A stretch of 25,087 nucleotides of DNA from CAZHOV01 sp964534315 (GTDB lineage Bacteria > Bacteroidota > Bacteroidia > Chitinophagales > Saprospiraceae), in contig CAZHOV010000082.1 in assembly GCA_964534315.1 (NCBI GenBank), positions 1 to 25,087 on the forward strand, in the 5' to 3' direction. Numbering within the stretch: the first letter of the stretch is position 1; every line of letters starts with the position of its first letter. The translations under genes and the position numbers were made by a program. Below, piece after piece: positions 1-6,440 of the stretch. The notes under the pieces were generated by a model. The model made no database searches. It saw only the letters and a list, made by a program, of their open reading frames with translations, and was not told where the DNA came from.

Positions 1-223
1 CTAAACTATAAAAAATCTCTAAGAGAATGGCTCATAGACTTATGAGACAGTCTCAATACCAATCATCCATGGGGCACCCCAAACCTTTTGAGATGCCTCA
101 TGAGCTTTTTTGCTAAATTTAGCGGGCTTGAGCCTATTTTTTAGGCTTAGAATTACAGCCCTTTTCAAGAATTATAAAGGGGGATGGCCTGATTTTAGAA
201 AAAATCAGGCCATCCCCCTTTAT
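1..223. repeat. Palindrome-dense non-coding stretch
   Basis: No gene is visible here. The stretch is a run of small inverted repeats: a compound hairpin at 23-54 (ctcata/tatgag with an outer gaga/tctc), GGGG-CA-CCCC at 71-80, tgag/ctca at 89-100, the 12-bp palindrome gctaaatttagc at 112-123, agccta/taggct at 131-147, and a long hairpin at 174-223. It may be the 3' end and terminator region of a gene to the left of the window, or a decayed repeat cluster. The arms are read directly; the role is not known. Confidence 0.5.
174..223. terminator. Strong hairpin, 23-bp perfect stem with AGAA loop
   Basis: The left arm (174-196) and right arm (201-223) are perfect reverse complements, with the 4-base loop AGAA at 197-200. 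The stem carries a GGGGGATGGCCTGA core. Only a weak T-rich tail follows (attaaatgttt), so it could end transcription from a gene left of the window. A stem this long and perfect is longer than most intrinsic terminators, so a mobile or repeat origin is also possible. It lies about 225 bp before sdhC and would insulate that operon. Confidence 0.5.
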
Positions 224-384
224 TAAATGTTTCAAAAGGTGTCGATTCGGAGCTTAAAGATGGGCTTAACCTTTGTGAATCTTTGAAAATAAGAAAAAAA
301 CATGAATTATTCTGTTCCCGCATCAGGCAATGTGGAACTCGATAAATCCTGTTTTTTTTATCCAAAAAAATAGGCCAGTATCAA

Positions 385-392
385 TATATTTG
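385..392 (+). promoter_or_regulatory. Candidate sdh promoter -7 box
   Basis: TATATTTG matches the Bacteroidota -7 consensus TAnnTTTG. No convincing TTG/TTTG -33 box lies 19-21 bp upstream; there is only a T-run near 352-359. It is about 55 bases before the sdhC ATG as written, but the N gap lies between them, so the true spacing is unknown. Confidence 0.3.
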
Positions 393-422
393 TTACTTTT
401 CTTCCTGTAGAGATCGTGCACA

Positions 423-432
423 NNNNNNNNNN
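423..432. other. Assembly gap (10 Ns)
   Basis: Ten undetermined bases sit 15 bases before the sdhC ATG, in its leader. Ten Ns is a common placeholder for a gap of unknown size, so the distance to the upstream promoter and hairpins cannot be trusted. Confidence 0.95.
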
Positions 433-447
433 ACAAATTGAAGAAAC

Positions 448-1125
448 ATGAAACTTAACGCCCTCATTTTCAGGAAGACGCTGGTCGCGCTGACCGGGCT
501 CTTTCTGAGTCTTTTCCTCATCGTCCATTTATCGGCGAATGCCTTACTTCTTCTTCCGGAGGATTTAGCACGTCCTTATTACAATGGCTATTCTACTTGG
601 TTACGGGAGAATCCCCTGGTTATGGTCATTGCCTATTTGCTGTACCTATCTATCATCGTTCATGTCATCTATGCCCTGCTGGTCATCATCCACAACCGGA
701 AAGCCAAGCCGGTACGCTACGAAAAAAACCGCAAGTTGGAGAACAGTAGTTGGGCTTCTCAAAATATGGGCCTTATCGGTATCTTTATCCTGATCTTTAT
801 TGTCGTCCATCTGGCGAACTTTTGGGCGCGTATCAAACTGGGTATGGGCGAAGGCGTAGGGTATGATGAAGCCGGTAATAAAGACATTTTCGCCGTCACC
901 GATAGCCTTTTTAAGAATATCTACTACGTTGCTTTTTACAGCCTACTGATGATCCCTCTGGGCTTTCACCTCCATCACGGAGTAAAAAGCGCGTTTAAGA
1001 CCCTCGGTTTTTATCACCGTCGAGGTCTGGAGACCCTGGCCCGCATCTCCCTGATCTATGCCTGGATTATGGCCCTTGGTTTCGCTATTATTCCTATTTT
1101 CGTATACCTTAGATCCATACTATAA
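448..1125 (+). CDS. sdhC: Succinate dehydrogenase/fumarate reductase cytochrome b subunit (b558 family)
   Basis: This is the membrane anchor of complex II. It binds two b-type hemes and passes electrons between the iron-sulfur subunit and menaquinone. The 225-residue protein has about five hydrophobic helices (roughly residues 10-36, 56-82, 108-128, 158-178 and 199-224). Histidines suited as axial heme ligands lie inside them: H27 (IVHLS), H72 (IVHVI), H121 (VVHLA) and H174/H176 (GFHLH). This is the four-histidine pattern of the di-heme Wolinella/Bacillus-type subunit. No separate SdhD is present, as expected for this type. The ATG at 448 is the only sensible start. Its stop overlaps the sdhA start by one base (TAATG), so translation is probably coupled. 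The N gap directly upstream hides part of the leader. Confidence 0.95.
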   Translation: MKLNALIFRKTLVALTGLFLSLFLIVHLSANALLLLPEDLARPYYNGYSTWLRENPLVMVIAYLLYLSIIVHVIYALLVIIHNRKAKPVRYEKNRKLENSSWASQNMGLIGIFILIFIVVHLANFWARIKLGMGEGVGYDEAGNKDIFAVTDSLFKNIYYVAFYSLLMIPLGFHLHHGVKSAFKTLGFYHRRGLETLARISLIYAWIMALGFAIIPIFVYLRSIL

Positions 1126-3035
1126 TGACGCTGAATGCAAAAATACCAGAAGGGCCGCTCGAGAAGAAGTGGCGCAACTACCAGACCCAGAGCAAGCTCA
1201 TCAATCCGGCAAATAAGAAAAAAATGCAGGTGATTGTTGTCGGTTCGGGGCTTTCCGGGGCCGGAGCCGCAGCCACGCTGGCAGAATTGGGTTATGAAGT
1301 GCATTGCTTCTGTTACCAGGACTCTGCCCGGCGGGCGCATTCTGTAGCTGCACAGGGCGGTATCAATGCTGCCAAAAACTATCAACATGACGGCGACAGC
1401 GTCTGGCGTATGTTTTACGATACCCTGAAAGGGGGAGACTTCCGTTCTCGTGAAGCCAATACGTATCGGTTGGCAGAACTCTCCGCTCCTTTGATCGATC
1501 ACTTCACCCAACAAGGGGTTCCTTTTGCTCGCGAATATGGCGGAGTGTTGGTCAATCGCAGCTTCGGAGGTGTCCAGGTACAGCGTACCTTTTATGCTCG
1601 CGGCCAAACCGGACAACAGTTGTTGTTGGCCGCCTACTCTCAGCTCTACAAAATGATCAGGGCGAAGAAAGTACACATGTATCCCCGTCATGAAATGATG
1701 GATCTGGTTGTCATAGAAGGAAAAGCTAAAGGTATTATCGTGCGCGATCTGGTTAGCGGGCAGTTAAAGCGCTTTGCTGCTGATGCTGTTGTGTTGGCTA
1801 CCGGTGGCTATTCCCGCGTATTCCGCTTATCGACCCTGGCCATCGGTTGTAATGGTAGCGCCATCTGGAAGGCCCATAAGCGAGGTGCCTTTTTTGCGGC
1901 TCCCAGCTTTACTCAGATTCACCCGACGGCCCTGCCCCAATCGAGTGAAGCACAGTCAAAGCTTACGCTCATGTCGGAGTCCCTGCGCAACGATGGACGA
2001 ATTTGGGTACCTTTGAAGCCGGGTGATTCAAGGCCAGCCAATGAAATCCCGGAAGCAGAAAGAGATTACTACCTGGAGCGTCGCTACCCGAGTTTCGGCA
2101 ATCTGGCGCCCAGAGATATCGCTTCCCGCGCAGCCAAAGAACGGATTGATACCGGCTTTGGGGTCGGTCCTCTGAAAAATGCCGTCTACCTCGATTTCAA
2201 GCATGCCATAGAAAGGCTGGGGATCGAAACTATCCGGGACCGCTATGGGAACCTATTTACCATGTATAAAAAAATTACAGGTGTCGACGCATACCAGGAA
2301 CCCATGAAGATCTCGCCCGCCGCCCACTTCTCTATGGGAGGCTTGTGGGTAGACTACGAATTGATGACCACCATTCCGGGACTGTATGCTGTCGGAGAGT
2401 GCAACTGTTCCGATCATGGCGCCAATCGCCTTGGGGCCAACTCCTTGTTGCAAGCCAGTGTCGACGGGTATTTTATTTTACCCAATACGATCAATAATTA
2501 CCTGGTGGATGAATTGCGTCATACGCCTATTCCTAAAGATCATCCTCAGTTTGAGAAAGTAGAACAGGAAGTACGCCAACATATCGACAGGGTCCTGAAT
2601 GTCAATGGGCAAAAGACGGTTGATCACTTTCATCGTGAACTGGGTAAAGTCATGTGGAAAGAATGTGCGATGAGTAGGAATCAGCAAGGGCTGAACGATG
2701 CCATAACACAGATTCGGGGTATTCGCGATGCATTTTGGTCGGAAGTCAAAGTTACGGGTAGAGGCGACGGGCTAAATACCGAATTGGAAAAAGCCCTTCG
2801 ACTGGCTGATTTTATTGAGCTGGGGCTACTCATGTGTACAGATGCGTTGCAGCGGGAAGAATCCTGTGGCGCGCACTTCCGCGAAGAATATCAAACCGAT
2901 GAGGGGGAAGCCTTGCGTAAAGATGATGAGTATGCCTATGTATCGGCCTGGGAATACCACCAGGGAGATTTTAAATTACACCGGGAAGAACTCGATTTTG
3001 AATATGTAAAACCCACTGTCAGAAGTTATAAATAA
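1125..3035 (+). CDS. sdhA: Succinate dehydrogenase/fumarate reductase flavoprotein subunit
   Basis: This is the catalytic subunit, interconverting succinate and fumarate with FAD. The 636-residue protein has the dinucleotide-binding motif GSGLSGAGAA at about residues 40-49. H72, in AHSVAAQGG, is at the position of the histidine that binds FAD covalently. The substrate-site motifs follow: QIHPTALP, LAPRDIASRA, and SPAAHFSMGG with a histidine and glycines. The C-terminal FAD-binding GECNCSDHGANRLGANSLL comes after. Its length suits the Bacteroidota/epsilon-type enzyme, which is longer than the E. coli proteins. It shares one base with sdhC and is followed 7 bases later by sdhB, so the three form one operon. 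Direction in the cell (succinate oxidation or fumarate reduction) cannot be read from sequence; an aerobic TCA role is the simpler guess. Confidence 0.97.
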   Translation: MTLNAKIPEGPLEKKWRNYQTQSKLINPANKKKMQVIVVGSGLSGAGAAATLAELGYEVHCFCYQDSARRAHSVAAQGGINAAKNYQHDGDSVWRMFYDTLKGGDFRSREANTYRLAELSAPLIDHFTQQGVPFAREYGGVLVNRSFGGVQVQRTFYARGQTGQQLLLAAYSQLYKMIRAKKVHMYPRHEMMDLVVIEGKAKGIIVRDLVSGQLKRFAADAVVLATGGYSRVFRLSTLAIGCNGSAIWKAHKRGAFFAAPSFTQIHPTALPQSSEAQSKLTLMSESLRNDGRIWVPLKPGDSRPANEIPEAERDYYLERRYPSFGNLAPRDIASRAAKERIDTGFGVGPLKNAVYLDFKHAIERLGIETIRDRYGNLFTMYKKITGVDAYQEPMKISPAAHFSMGGLWVDYELMTTIPGLYAVGECNCSDHGANRLGANSLLQASVDGYFILPNTINNYLVDELRHTPIPKDHPQFEKVEQEVRQHIDRVLNVNGQKTVDHFHRELGKVMWKECAMSRNQQGLNDAITQIRGIRDAFWSEVKVTGRGDGLNTELEKALRLADFIELGLLMCTDALQREESCGAHFREEYQTDEGEALRKDDEYAYVSAWEYHQGDFKLHREELDFEYVKPTVRSYK

Positions 3036-3042
3036 CTAAATT

Positions 3043-3786
3043 ATGAAGGTTACTTTTCGAATATGGAGGCAGGAAGGCCCCGACACTAAAGGCTTTTTCA
3101 AAGAATATGAAGTAGAAGGTCTAAACGAAGACATGTCTTTTCTCGAAGCGCTCGACCACCTCAATGAGCGGTTAGTTTTGCGTGACGAAGAGGTGATCGC
3201 TTACGAATATGACTGCAGGGAGGGCATCTGTGGCCAATGCGGCGTGTTCATTAATGGCCGGGCGCATGGGCCGCACGGAAATATGACCACTTGTCAGCTT
3301 CATATGCGCAGCTTTCAGGATGGGGACGTCATTACCGTAGAGCCTTGGCGGGCTAATGCTTTTCCCGTCATTAAAGACTTGATGGTAGACCGCTCCGCTT
3401 TTGACCGGATTATCGAACAGGGAGCCTATATCAGTGCCAAGACAGGTACTGCTCCCGAGGCTAATGCCATCCTGATCGGTAAAGAAATTGCAGACCGGGC
3501 GATGGATGCTGCCGCCTGCATAGGTTGCGGTGCTTGTGTAGCAGCCTGTAAAAACTCGTCGGCGGCCCTGTTTACAGCGGCCAAGATCAATCATTTGAAC
3601 TCCTTACCCCAGGGTAAACCGGAGGCGCATCAGCGGGTACTAGATATGACCAACCAAATGGAACAGGAAGGATTCGGGCACTGCTCGTTTACCGGCGCCT
3701 GTGAAGTAGAATGTCCGGAAGGTATTTCCATTGCCAATATTGCAGAAATGAATAACCGGGTGTTGAGGGCGCGGCTCTTTGGGTAG
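3043..3786 (+). CDS. sdhB: Succinate dehydrogenase/fumarate reductase iron-sulfur subunit
   Basis: This subunit carries electrons from the flavin of SdhA to the hemes of SdhC through three Fe-S clusters. The 247-residue protein has the [2Fe-2S] ligands C58, C63, C66 and C84 (CREGICGQCG ... TTCQ). A C-terminal ferredoxin-like half follows: C159, C162, C165 and C169 (CIGCGACVAACK), then C214, C220 and C224 (CSFTGACEVECPEG). Together these make the usual [4Fe-4S] and [3Fe-4S] set. It is last in the sdhCAB operon. The next gene converges on it with only 36 bases between stops and no strong terminator; a weak ggtac/gtacc pair is the only structure I see there. Confidence 0.96.
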   Translation: MKVTFRIWRQEGPDTKGFFKEYEVEGLNEDMSFLEALDHLNERLVLRDEEVIAYEYDCREGICGQCGVFINGRAHGPHGNMTTCQLHMRSFQDGDVITVEPWRANAFPVIKDLMVDRSAFDRIIEQGAYISAKTGTAPEANAILIGKEIADRAMDAAACIGCGACVAACKNSSAALFTAAKINHLNSLPQGKPEAHQRVLDMTNQMEQEGFGHCSFTGACEVECPEGISIANIAEMNNRVLRARLFG

Positions 3787-3822
3787 TGGGGAAGTGGTAC
3801 CTTGTTATTTTTCAGACGTACC

Positions 3823-4212
3823 CTAGTCGAAGTTTCGTTTAATTCTATCTCTGTCTTCATTAGCTTTATTGTTTTTGTGGTAGAGTTCCACCATTACTAT
3901 TTTAGCTTCTCTAGATTCCTGAACTATTTTATCATCTTCTTTTATTTCTTCAAGTTCTTCAAAATAAGCATAAATCAGTCTTAGTCCGGAATTTACACCT
4001 TTTCCTTTAAGGGCTTTACAAGCAATTTTTTTAACCTTAATTACACAAGTTTCTATTCCTAAATTATCAATTCGAAAACTAAAGGGAGGTCTTTCATCAG
4101 GTAGGACTTCGAGAATTTTTTTAACAATCTTTAGATCTTCATCAAGGCTGCGGTATTTCTTTTTCAGAGATTTAAGGTCTTTCTGAAATTCAACTAGTTC
4201 TTCAAAAATCAT
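3823..4212 (-). CDS. RelE/ParE-like toxin of a Panacea toxin-antitoxin pair
   Basis: The 129-residue basic protein has the fold signature of RelE/ParE-type toxins. An N-terminal helix is rich in K/E (FQKDLKSLKKKYRSLDEDL). Strands follow with FRIDNLG, IKVKKIACKALKGKG and NSGLRLIYAY, then the terminal IVMVELYHKNNKANEDRDRI. This group usually acts as a ribosome-dependent or free mRNA endonuclease, but which activity applies here is not visible. It starts 14 bases after the upstream Panacea-domain antitoxin stops. That gene order (antitoxin first) and spacing fit one bicistronic operon controlled by the palindromic operator at 5057-5106. The gene is AT-rich compared with neighbouring sdh genes, suggesting acquisition. 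Confidence 0.8.
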   Translation of the reverse strand: MIFEELVEFQKDLKSLKKKYRSLDEDLKIVKKILEVLPDERPPFSFRIDNLGIETCVIKVKKIACKALKGKGVNSGLRLIYAYFEELEEIKEDDKIVQESREAKIVMVELYHKNNKANEDRDRIKRNFD

Positions 4213-4226
4213 AACAGGGCTTGGTT

Positions 4227-5018
4227 TTATTCATCGTAGTTTCTGACCGAATACGGAGCTTCTCTATAAAGGGCTAATTCATAATTAATTTCTTCTCCCT
4301 CTTTTGATACCAGCCATGGTATGTCTTTATGAGAATATTCACTGATCGCCGATGCAGACCAATCAGAGAATTGCTCGATTACATGATCTAGCATTTCTGT
4401 TTCACTTGCTTTAAGTTCTTGGAGATTGGCTCTTCTTAAGGGTATATATCTTGTTTGCTTATAATCGTGGTAATCCGTTTTTATTCTTTTGACACTTTTA
4501 TCATTATTGATCATCTTATTTACAATAGACTGCACATTTTGCGGAACAGGTCCATAGGGAAGTTTATGATATTTAGCACCTGTCAAATGTTCTTCATACA
4601 ACTCGTAGTAGTTGAAATCTGCGAAATACAGCAATTTGTAAATCAGAGTTTCTCCCACATTTGGTTTTCCTGCGCATCGTTCAAGAATATAAAGAAGAAC
4701 ATTTGAAAATTTATTGATATTAAGAGTAGGTTCTGAAATTCGGTAGTTAGCACTTTTTGAAGGGTTTTGAGGTTTTTCATTTGAAAATTCTTCAATGCTA
4801 AAATTTTGAGAAAGGAATTGATCCAGAGAGAATTCTAGTATATGAGATAGCCTTTGTAATTCAATGACATTTAATTTTCGATTTCCTAGCTCTATTTGAG
4901 CTAATGAAGATCTGGACAATTCAATTTGACTTGCCAATTCATCCTGAGACATCCCTTTGAGTTGTCGCAAGGCTGCAACTCTGTGACCTAATTCTTGTTG
5001 AGAGATATTTTGATTCAT
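4227..5018 (-). CDS. XRE-HTH + Panacea (DUF4065) antitoxin
   Basis: Two domains are visible. An XRE-type helix-turn-helix spans about residues 9-70 (SQDELASQIELSRSSLAQIELGN). A Panacea/DUF4065 domain follows at about 102-230, with the telltale KLLYFADFNYYELY and KLPYGPVPQNV. Panacea domains are described as promiscuous antitoxin domains that neutralise many unrelated toxins. The HTH would repress the operon. I choose the ATG at 5018 (263 residues) over the in-frame TTG at 5051. That TTG lies inside the promoter -7 box (5049-5056), so it would not be in the mRNA. The partner toxin follows after 14 bases. A 23-bp perfect inverted repeat upstream is the likely binding site. It is AT-rich, like the other toxin modules here. 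Confidence 0.85.
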   Translation of the reverse strand: MNQNISQQELGHRVAALRQLKGMSQDELASQIELSRSSLAQIELGNRKLNVIELQRLSHILEFSLDQFLSQNFSIEEFSNEKPQNPSKSANYRISEPTLNINKFSNVLLYILERCAGKPNVGETLIYKLLYFADFNYYELYEEHLTGAKYHKLPYGPVPQNVQSIVNKMINNDKSVKRIKTDYHDYKQTRYIPLRRANLQELKASETEMLDHVIEQFSDWSASAISEYSHKDIPWLVSKEGEEINYELALYREAPYSVRNYDE

Positions 5019-5048
5019 TTTGGATGTTAGATTAATTTTATTGCTGTA

Positions 5049-5080
5049 CAAAAATACAAAATGTTCTAAAATAAAACAAA
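5049..5080 (-). promoter_or_regulatory. Promoter of the Panacea toxin-antitoxin operon
   Basis: Read on the minus strand, TTTG (5080-5077) is followed after exactly 20 bases by TATTTTTG (5056-5049). This is a full match to the Bacteroidota promoter TTTG-N19-21-TAnnTTTG. Transcription should begin near 5042-5044, about 25 bases before the ATG at 5018. The spacer between the boxes coincides with one arm of the inverted repeat. Confidence 0.7.
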
Positions 5081-5106
5081 CACTTGTTTTATTTTAGAAC
5101 ATTTTG
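5057..5106. promoter_or_regulatory. 23-bp perfect inverted repeat, probable autorepression operator
   Basis: Arms at 5057-5079 and 5084-5106 are perfect reverse complements around the 4-base spacer ACAC. The arms are AT-rich (gttctaaaataaaacaa core). The left arm fills the spacer between the promoter boxes, so a repressor bound here would block RNA polymerase. The downstream HTH-Panacea antitoxin is the obvious binder (inference). Confidence 0.75.
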
Positions 5107-5127
5107 CGCAAGCTGAATGAATCTTAC

Positions 5128-5213
5128 CTTTTTTCAAATCAATATCCAGATACTTCGCCTGCTCTTCTATAGCCAAAACTATGGACTCTGCCTCCCCAAG
5201 ATCAATTTCTTCC
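5128..5213 (-). pseudogene. Fragment of a second DUF3368-type PIN gene
   Basis: One frame reads EEIDLGEAESIVLAIEEQ followed by AKYLDIDLKKG. This matches the middle of the neighbouring complete PIN protein (DLDEGESEAISLAKE, then LNADFLLIDKRAG), including the acidic DxGE.E and ID positions. There is no start codon, and stops lie just upstream in this frame. It joins directly onto the end of the GNAT remnant, in a different frame. It is a relic of another toxin gene. Confidence 0.6.
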
Positions 5214-5382
5214 AATAAACCACTTTATCATCTCCTTCTTTCCAGAAGTCCCGAATTACGGCTTCTTTGGAGAAAATCAATTTTTCAGGTGCACAGAATC
5301 CTAAGGAGACTGGTTGGCCTTTTTCTACTGCAGTAAACCAAATATCTCCTGATTCCGGATTTTCGAAATAATCAGCAATCAT
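5179..5382 (-). pseudogene. GNAT acetyltransferase remnant with internal deletion
   Basis: The 67-codon frame starts at an ATG that overlaps the stop of the PIN gene (ATGA). It begins YFENPESGDIWFTAVEKG and then QPVSLGFCAPEKL, which resembles the early part of GNAT N-acetyltransferases. It then jumps straight to IRDFWKEGDDKVVYWKKL, which resembles the C-terminal end of such enzymes. The central acetyl-CoA-binding segment (the RxxGxG/A region) is missing, so it cannot be an active transferase. The last residues read into the adjacent PIN fragment. A small coupled protein may still be made, but a decayed gene is the better reading. The family call is from recognition of the two ends only. Confidence 0.55.
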
Positions 5383-5873
5383 TTCATCTCTCCGATTTCT
5401 CTTAGGACAGTTTCTACTAAATTTTGGCCAACCCAAAAACCAGCCTCTTCTTTTAGCTGAATTAATATTGGCTCAACTAAATTAATGAACCCCAACTCCT
5501 TAGATTTTATCAAAACACCGATTAATCCAATTGTAAGCAGACCTTCACCTATTGCTCGATTTGTACCTGCTCGTTTGTCGATAAGTAAAAAGTCTGCATT
5601 TAATTCTTTGGCCAAAGAAATTGCCTCAGATTCTCCTTCATCAAGATCCAACATAAAATTATTGACTTCTTCTTCGTTGGATGGAGTTCTAATCTCAATC
5701 CAATCGCATGTATGATAAAAACCTAAATCTACTTGGAACTCTTGGAGGGCTTCAACTTCGCTATTGACTGTAGGAGGGATAATTACTTTTTGGAATACTT
5801 GATGAAGAAGTTCTAGCTTACTAATCAGTATTAAATTGGCAATTGGGGAAGTATCACTAACAACTACGACCAT
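5379..5873 (-). CDS. DUF3368 PIN-domain protein, probable ribonuclease toxin
   Basis: The 164-residue protein opens with VVVVSDTSPIANL; D7 is the first PIN acidic residue. It continues with a conserved glutamate region near E39-E41, the DLDEGESEAI motif (E80/E83) and FLLIDKRAG (D99). The complete acidic set implies a metal-dependent nuclease. DUF3368 proteins are typically paired with UPF0175 antitoxins, and one lies directly upstream: its stop shares one base with this ATG (TAATG), so the two are translationally coupled. The 3' end overlaps the GNAT remnant by an ATGA. Target RNA is unknown. Confidence 0.8.
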   Translation of the reverse strand: MVVVVSDTSPIANLILISKLELLHQVFQKVIIPPTVNSEVEALQEFQVDLGFYHTCDWIEIRTPSNEEEVNNFMLDLDEGESEAISLAKELNADFLLIDKRAGTNRAIGEGLLTIGLIGVLIKSKELGFINLVEPILIQLKEEAGFWVGQNLVETVLREIGEMK

Positions 5874-6109
5874 TAAAATCTTTTTATTGTTCTAAGATCT
5901 CTTTTGAACTCCTCTATACCGTAATGGATTGGAATATTTCTTTTCGCTAATTCCCTTTGAAATTGAATTTGATGTAAACCCGCTAATTTACTTGCTTGTC
6001 CGAGTGTCATTTGTTCCTCTTGAAACAATAAAATGGCTAATCTAAGCCTAATTTCTTCAGGGGTTAGACCGGAATTAGAGAGAATTCTATCTGAAATTTC
6101 AATTATCAT
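5873..6109 (-). CDS. UPF0175 family antitoxin
   Basis: This 78-residue protein has the UPF0175 pattern: a middle block with LRLAILLFQEEQMTLGQASK followed by LAGLHQIQFQRELAKRNIP, and a short tail (IHYGIEEFKRDL). The helix-turn-helix-like block around residues 34-55 suggests DNA binding. It is first gene of a two-gene module with the DUF3368 PIN protein and overlaps it by one base. The start at 6109 is the first ATG giving the family's usual length. Neutralisation of the PIN partner and autoregulation are inferred from family behaviour. Upstream lies the repeated element at 6139-6331. Confidence 0.8.
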   Translation of the reverse strand: MIIEISDRILSNSGLTPEEIRLRLAILLFQEEQMTLGQASKLAGLHQIQFQRELAKRNIPIHYGIEEFKRDLRTIKRF

Positions 6110-6138
6110 TTACTAAATCAACTTGGTTTAGAAATAAA

Positions 6139-6331
6139 CGGCAAATCAAAACTGCTTGTATAATAATTTGTTCGAATGAAATTGACTGAATAATTGAATA
6201 CTTGGAAATTACAGTAAAGAACTGTTTGCCTTTACTGTAATAATAAAGGCTAAGTCCTTTATTATATGCAGGAATTTTCATTTGAACCTAAAAAAATTAT
6301 TCTACCATTTTTTTTGCCTTACTACTTAAAT
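6139..6331 (-). repeat. Dispersed non-coding element, copy A
   Basis: Read on the minus strand this matches 12081-12220 on the plus strand. The first 29 bases (6331-6303) differ from the other copy by one base. The last 36 bases (6174-6139) differ from it by two substitutions and one indel. The middle is alignable (ttcc..gtattcaat..agtc). Copy A carries about 50 extra bases that hold two inverted repeats. It ends 30 bp before the UPF0175 start. A 60-codon frame (6099-6281, minus) runs through it, but the hairpins and the lack of a matching frame in copy B argue against a protein. Confidence 0.6.
6211..6265. repeat. Two adjacent inverted repeats inside copy A
   Basis: Pair 1 is acagtaaag (6211-6219) with ctttactgt (6230-6238), a 9-bp perfect stem with a 10-base loop. 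Pair 2 is ataataaagg (6240-6249) with cctttattat (6256-6265), a 10-bp perfect stem with a 6-base loop. The two stems share an AAAG/CTTT core. Operator sites for the UPF0175 module or structured RNA are both possible. Confidence 0.45.
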
Positions 6332-6440
6332 ACTAATAATTAATACAACGCAATTTACAAATGTATAGTTTCTTTCCATTTGTGATCTATAGTGATTTGT
6401 CCAAATGCAAAAAAAATTAGTATTCCTCCTAAATCCTCAC

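Larger units (their letters stand above)
224..447. other. Intergenic region upstream of sdhC
   Basis: No coding region is supported between the long hairpin and the sdhC start. It holds one possible promoter -7 box (385-392) and the 10-N assembly gap (423-432). The frames here contain only very short ORFs. Confidence 0.4.

Noticed and set aside
1056..1691. 211-codon minus-strand ORF
   Set aside because: It is antisense to sdhC/sdhA and shows no family features.
5019..5051. N-terminal extension of the Panacea antitoxin from the TTG at 5051
   Set aside because: That TTG is part of the promoter -7 box, upstream of the expected transcription start; the ATG at 5018 gives a normal HTH start.
5057..5106. 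The long inverted repeat as an intrinsic terminator or a CRISPR unit
   Set aside because: It overlaps a good promoter and has no U-run tail; there is no array of equal repeats or spacers anywhere in the window.
6099..6281. 60-codon minus-strand ORF ahead of the UPF0175 antitoxin
   Set aside because: It runs through two inverted repeats of the non-coding element, overlaps the antitoxin start, and its frame is not kept in the second copy of the element.
6358..6365. TACATTTG on the minus strand as promoter of the UPF0175/PIN pair
   Set aside because: It fits the -7 box but lacks a -33 box and lies about 250 bases upstream of the start, beyond the repeat element; chance in AT-rich DNA is likely.
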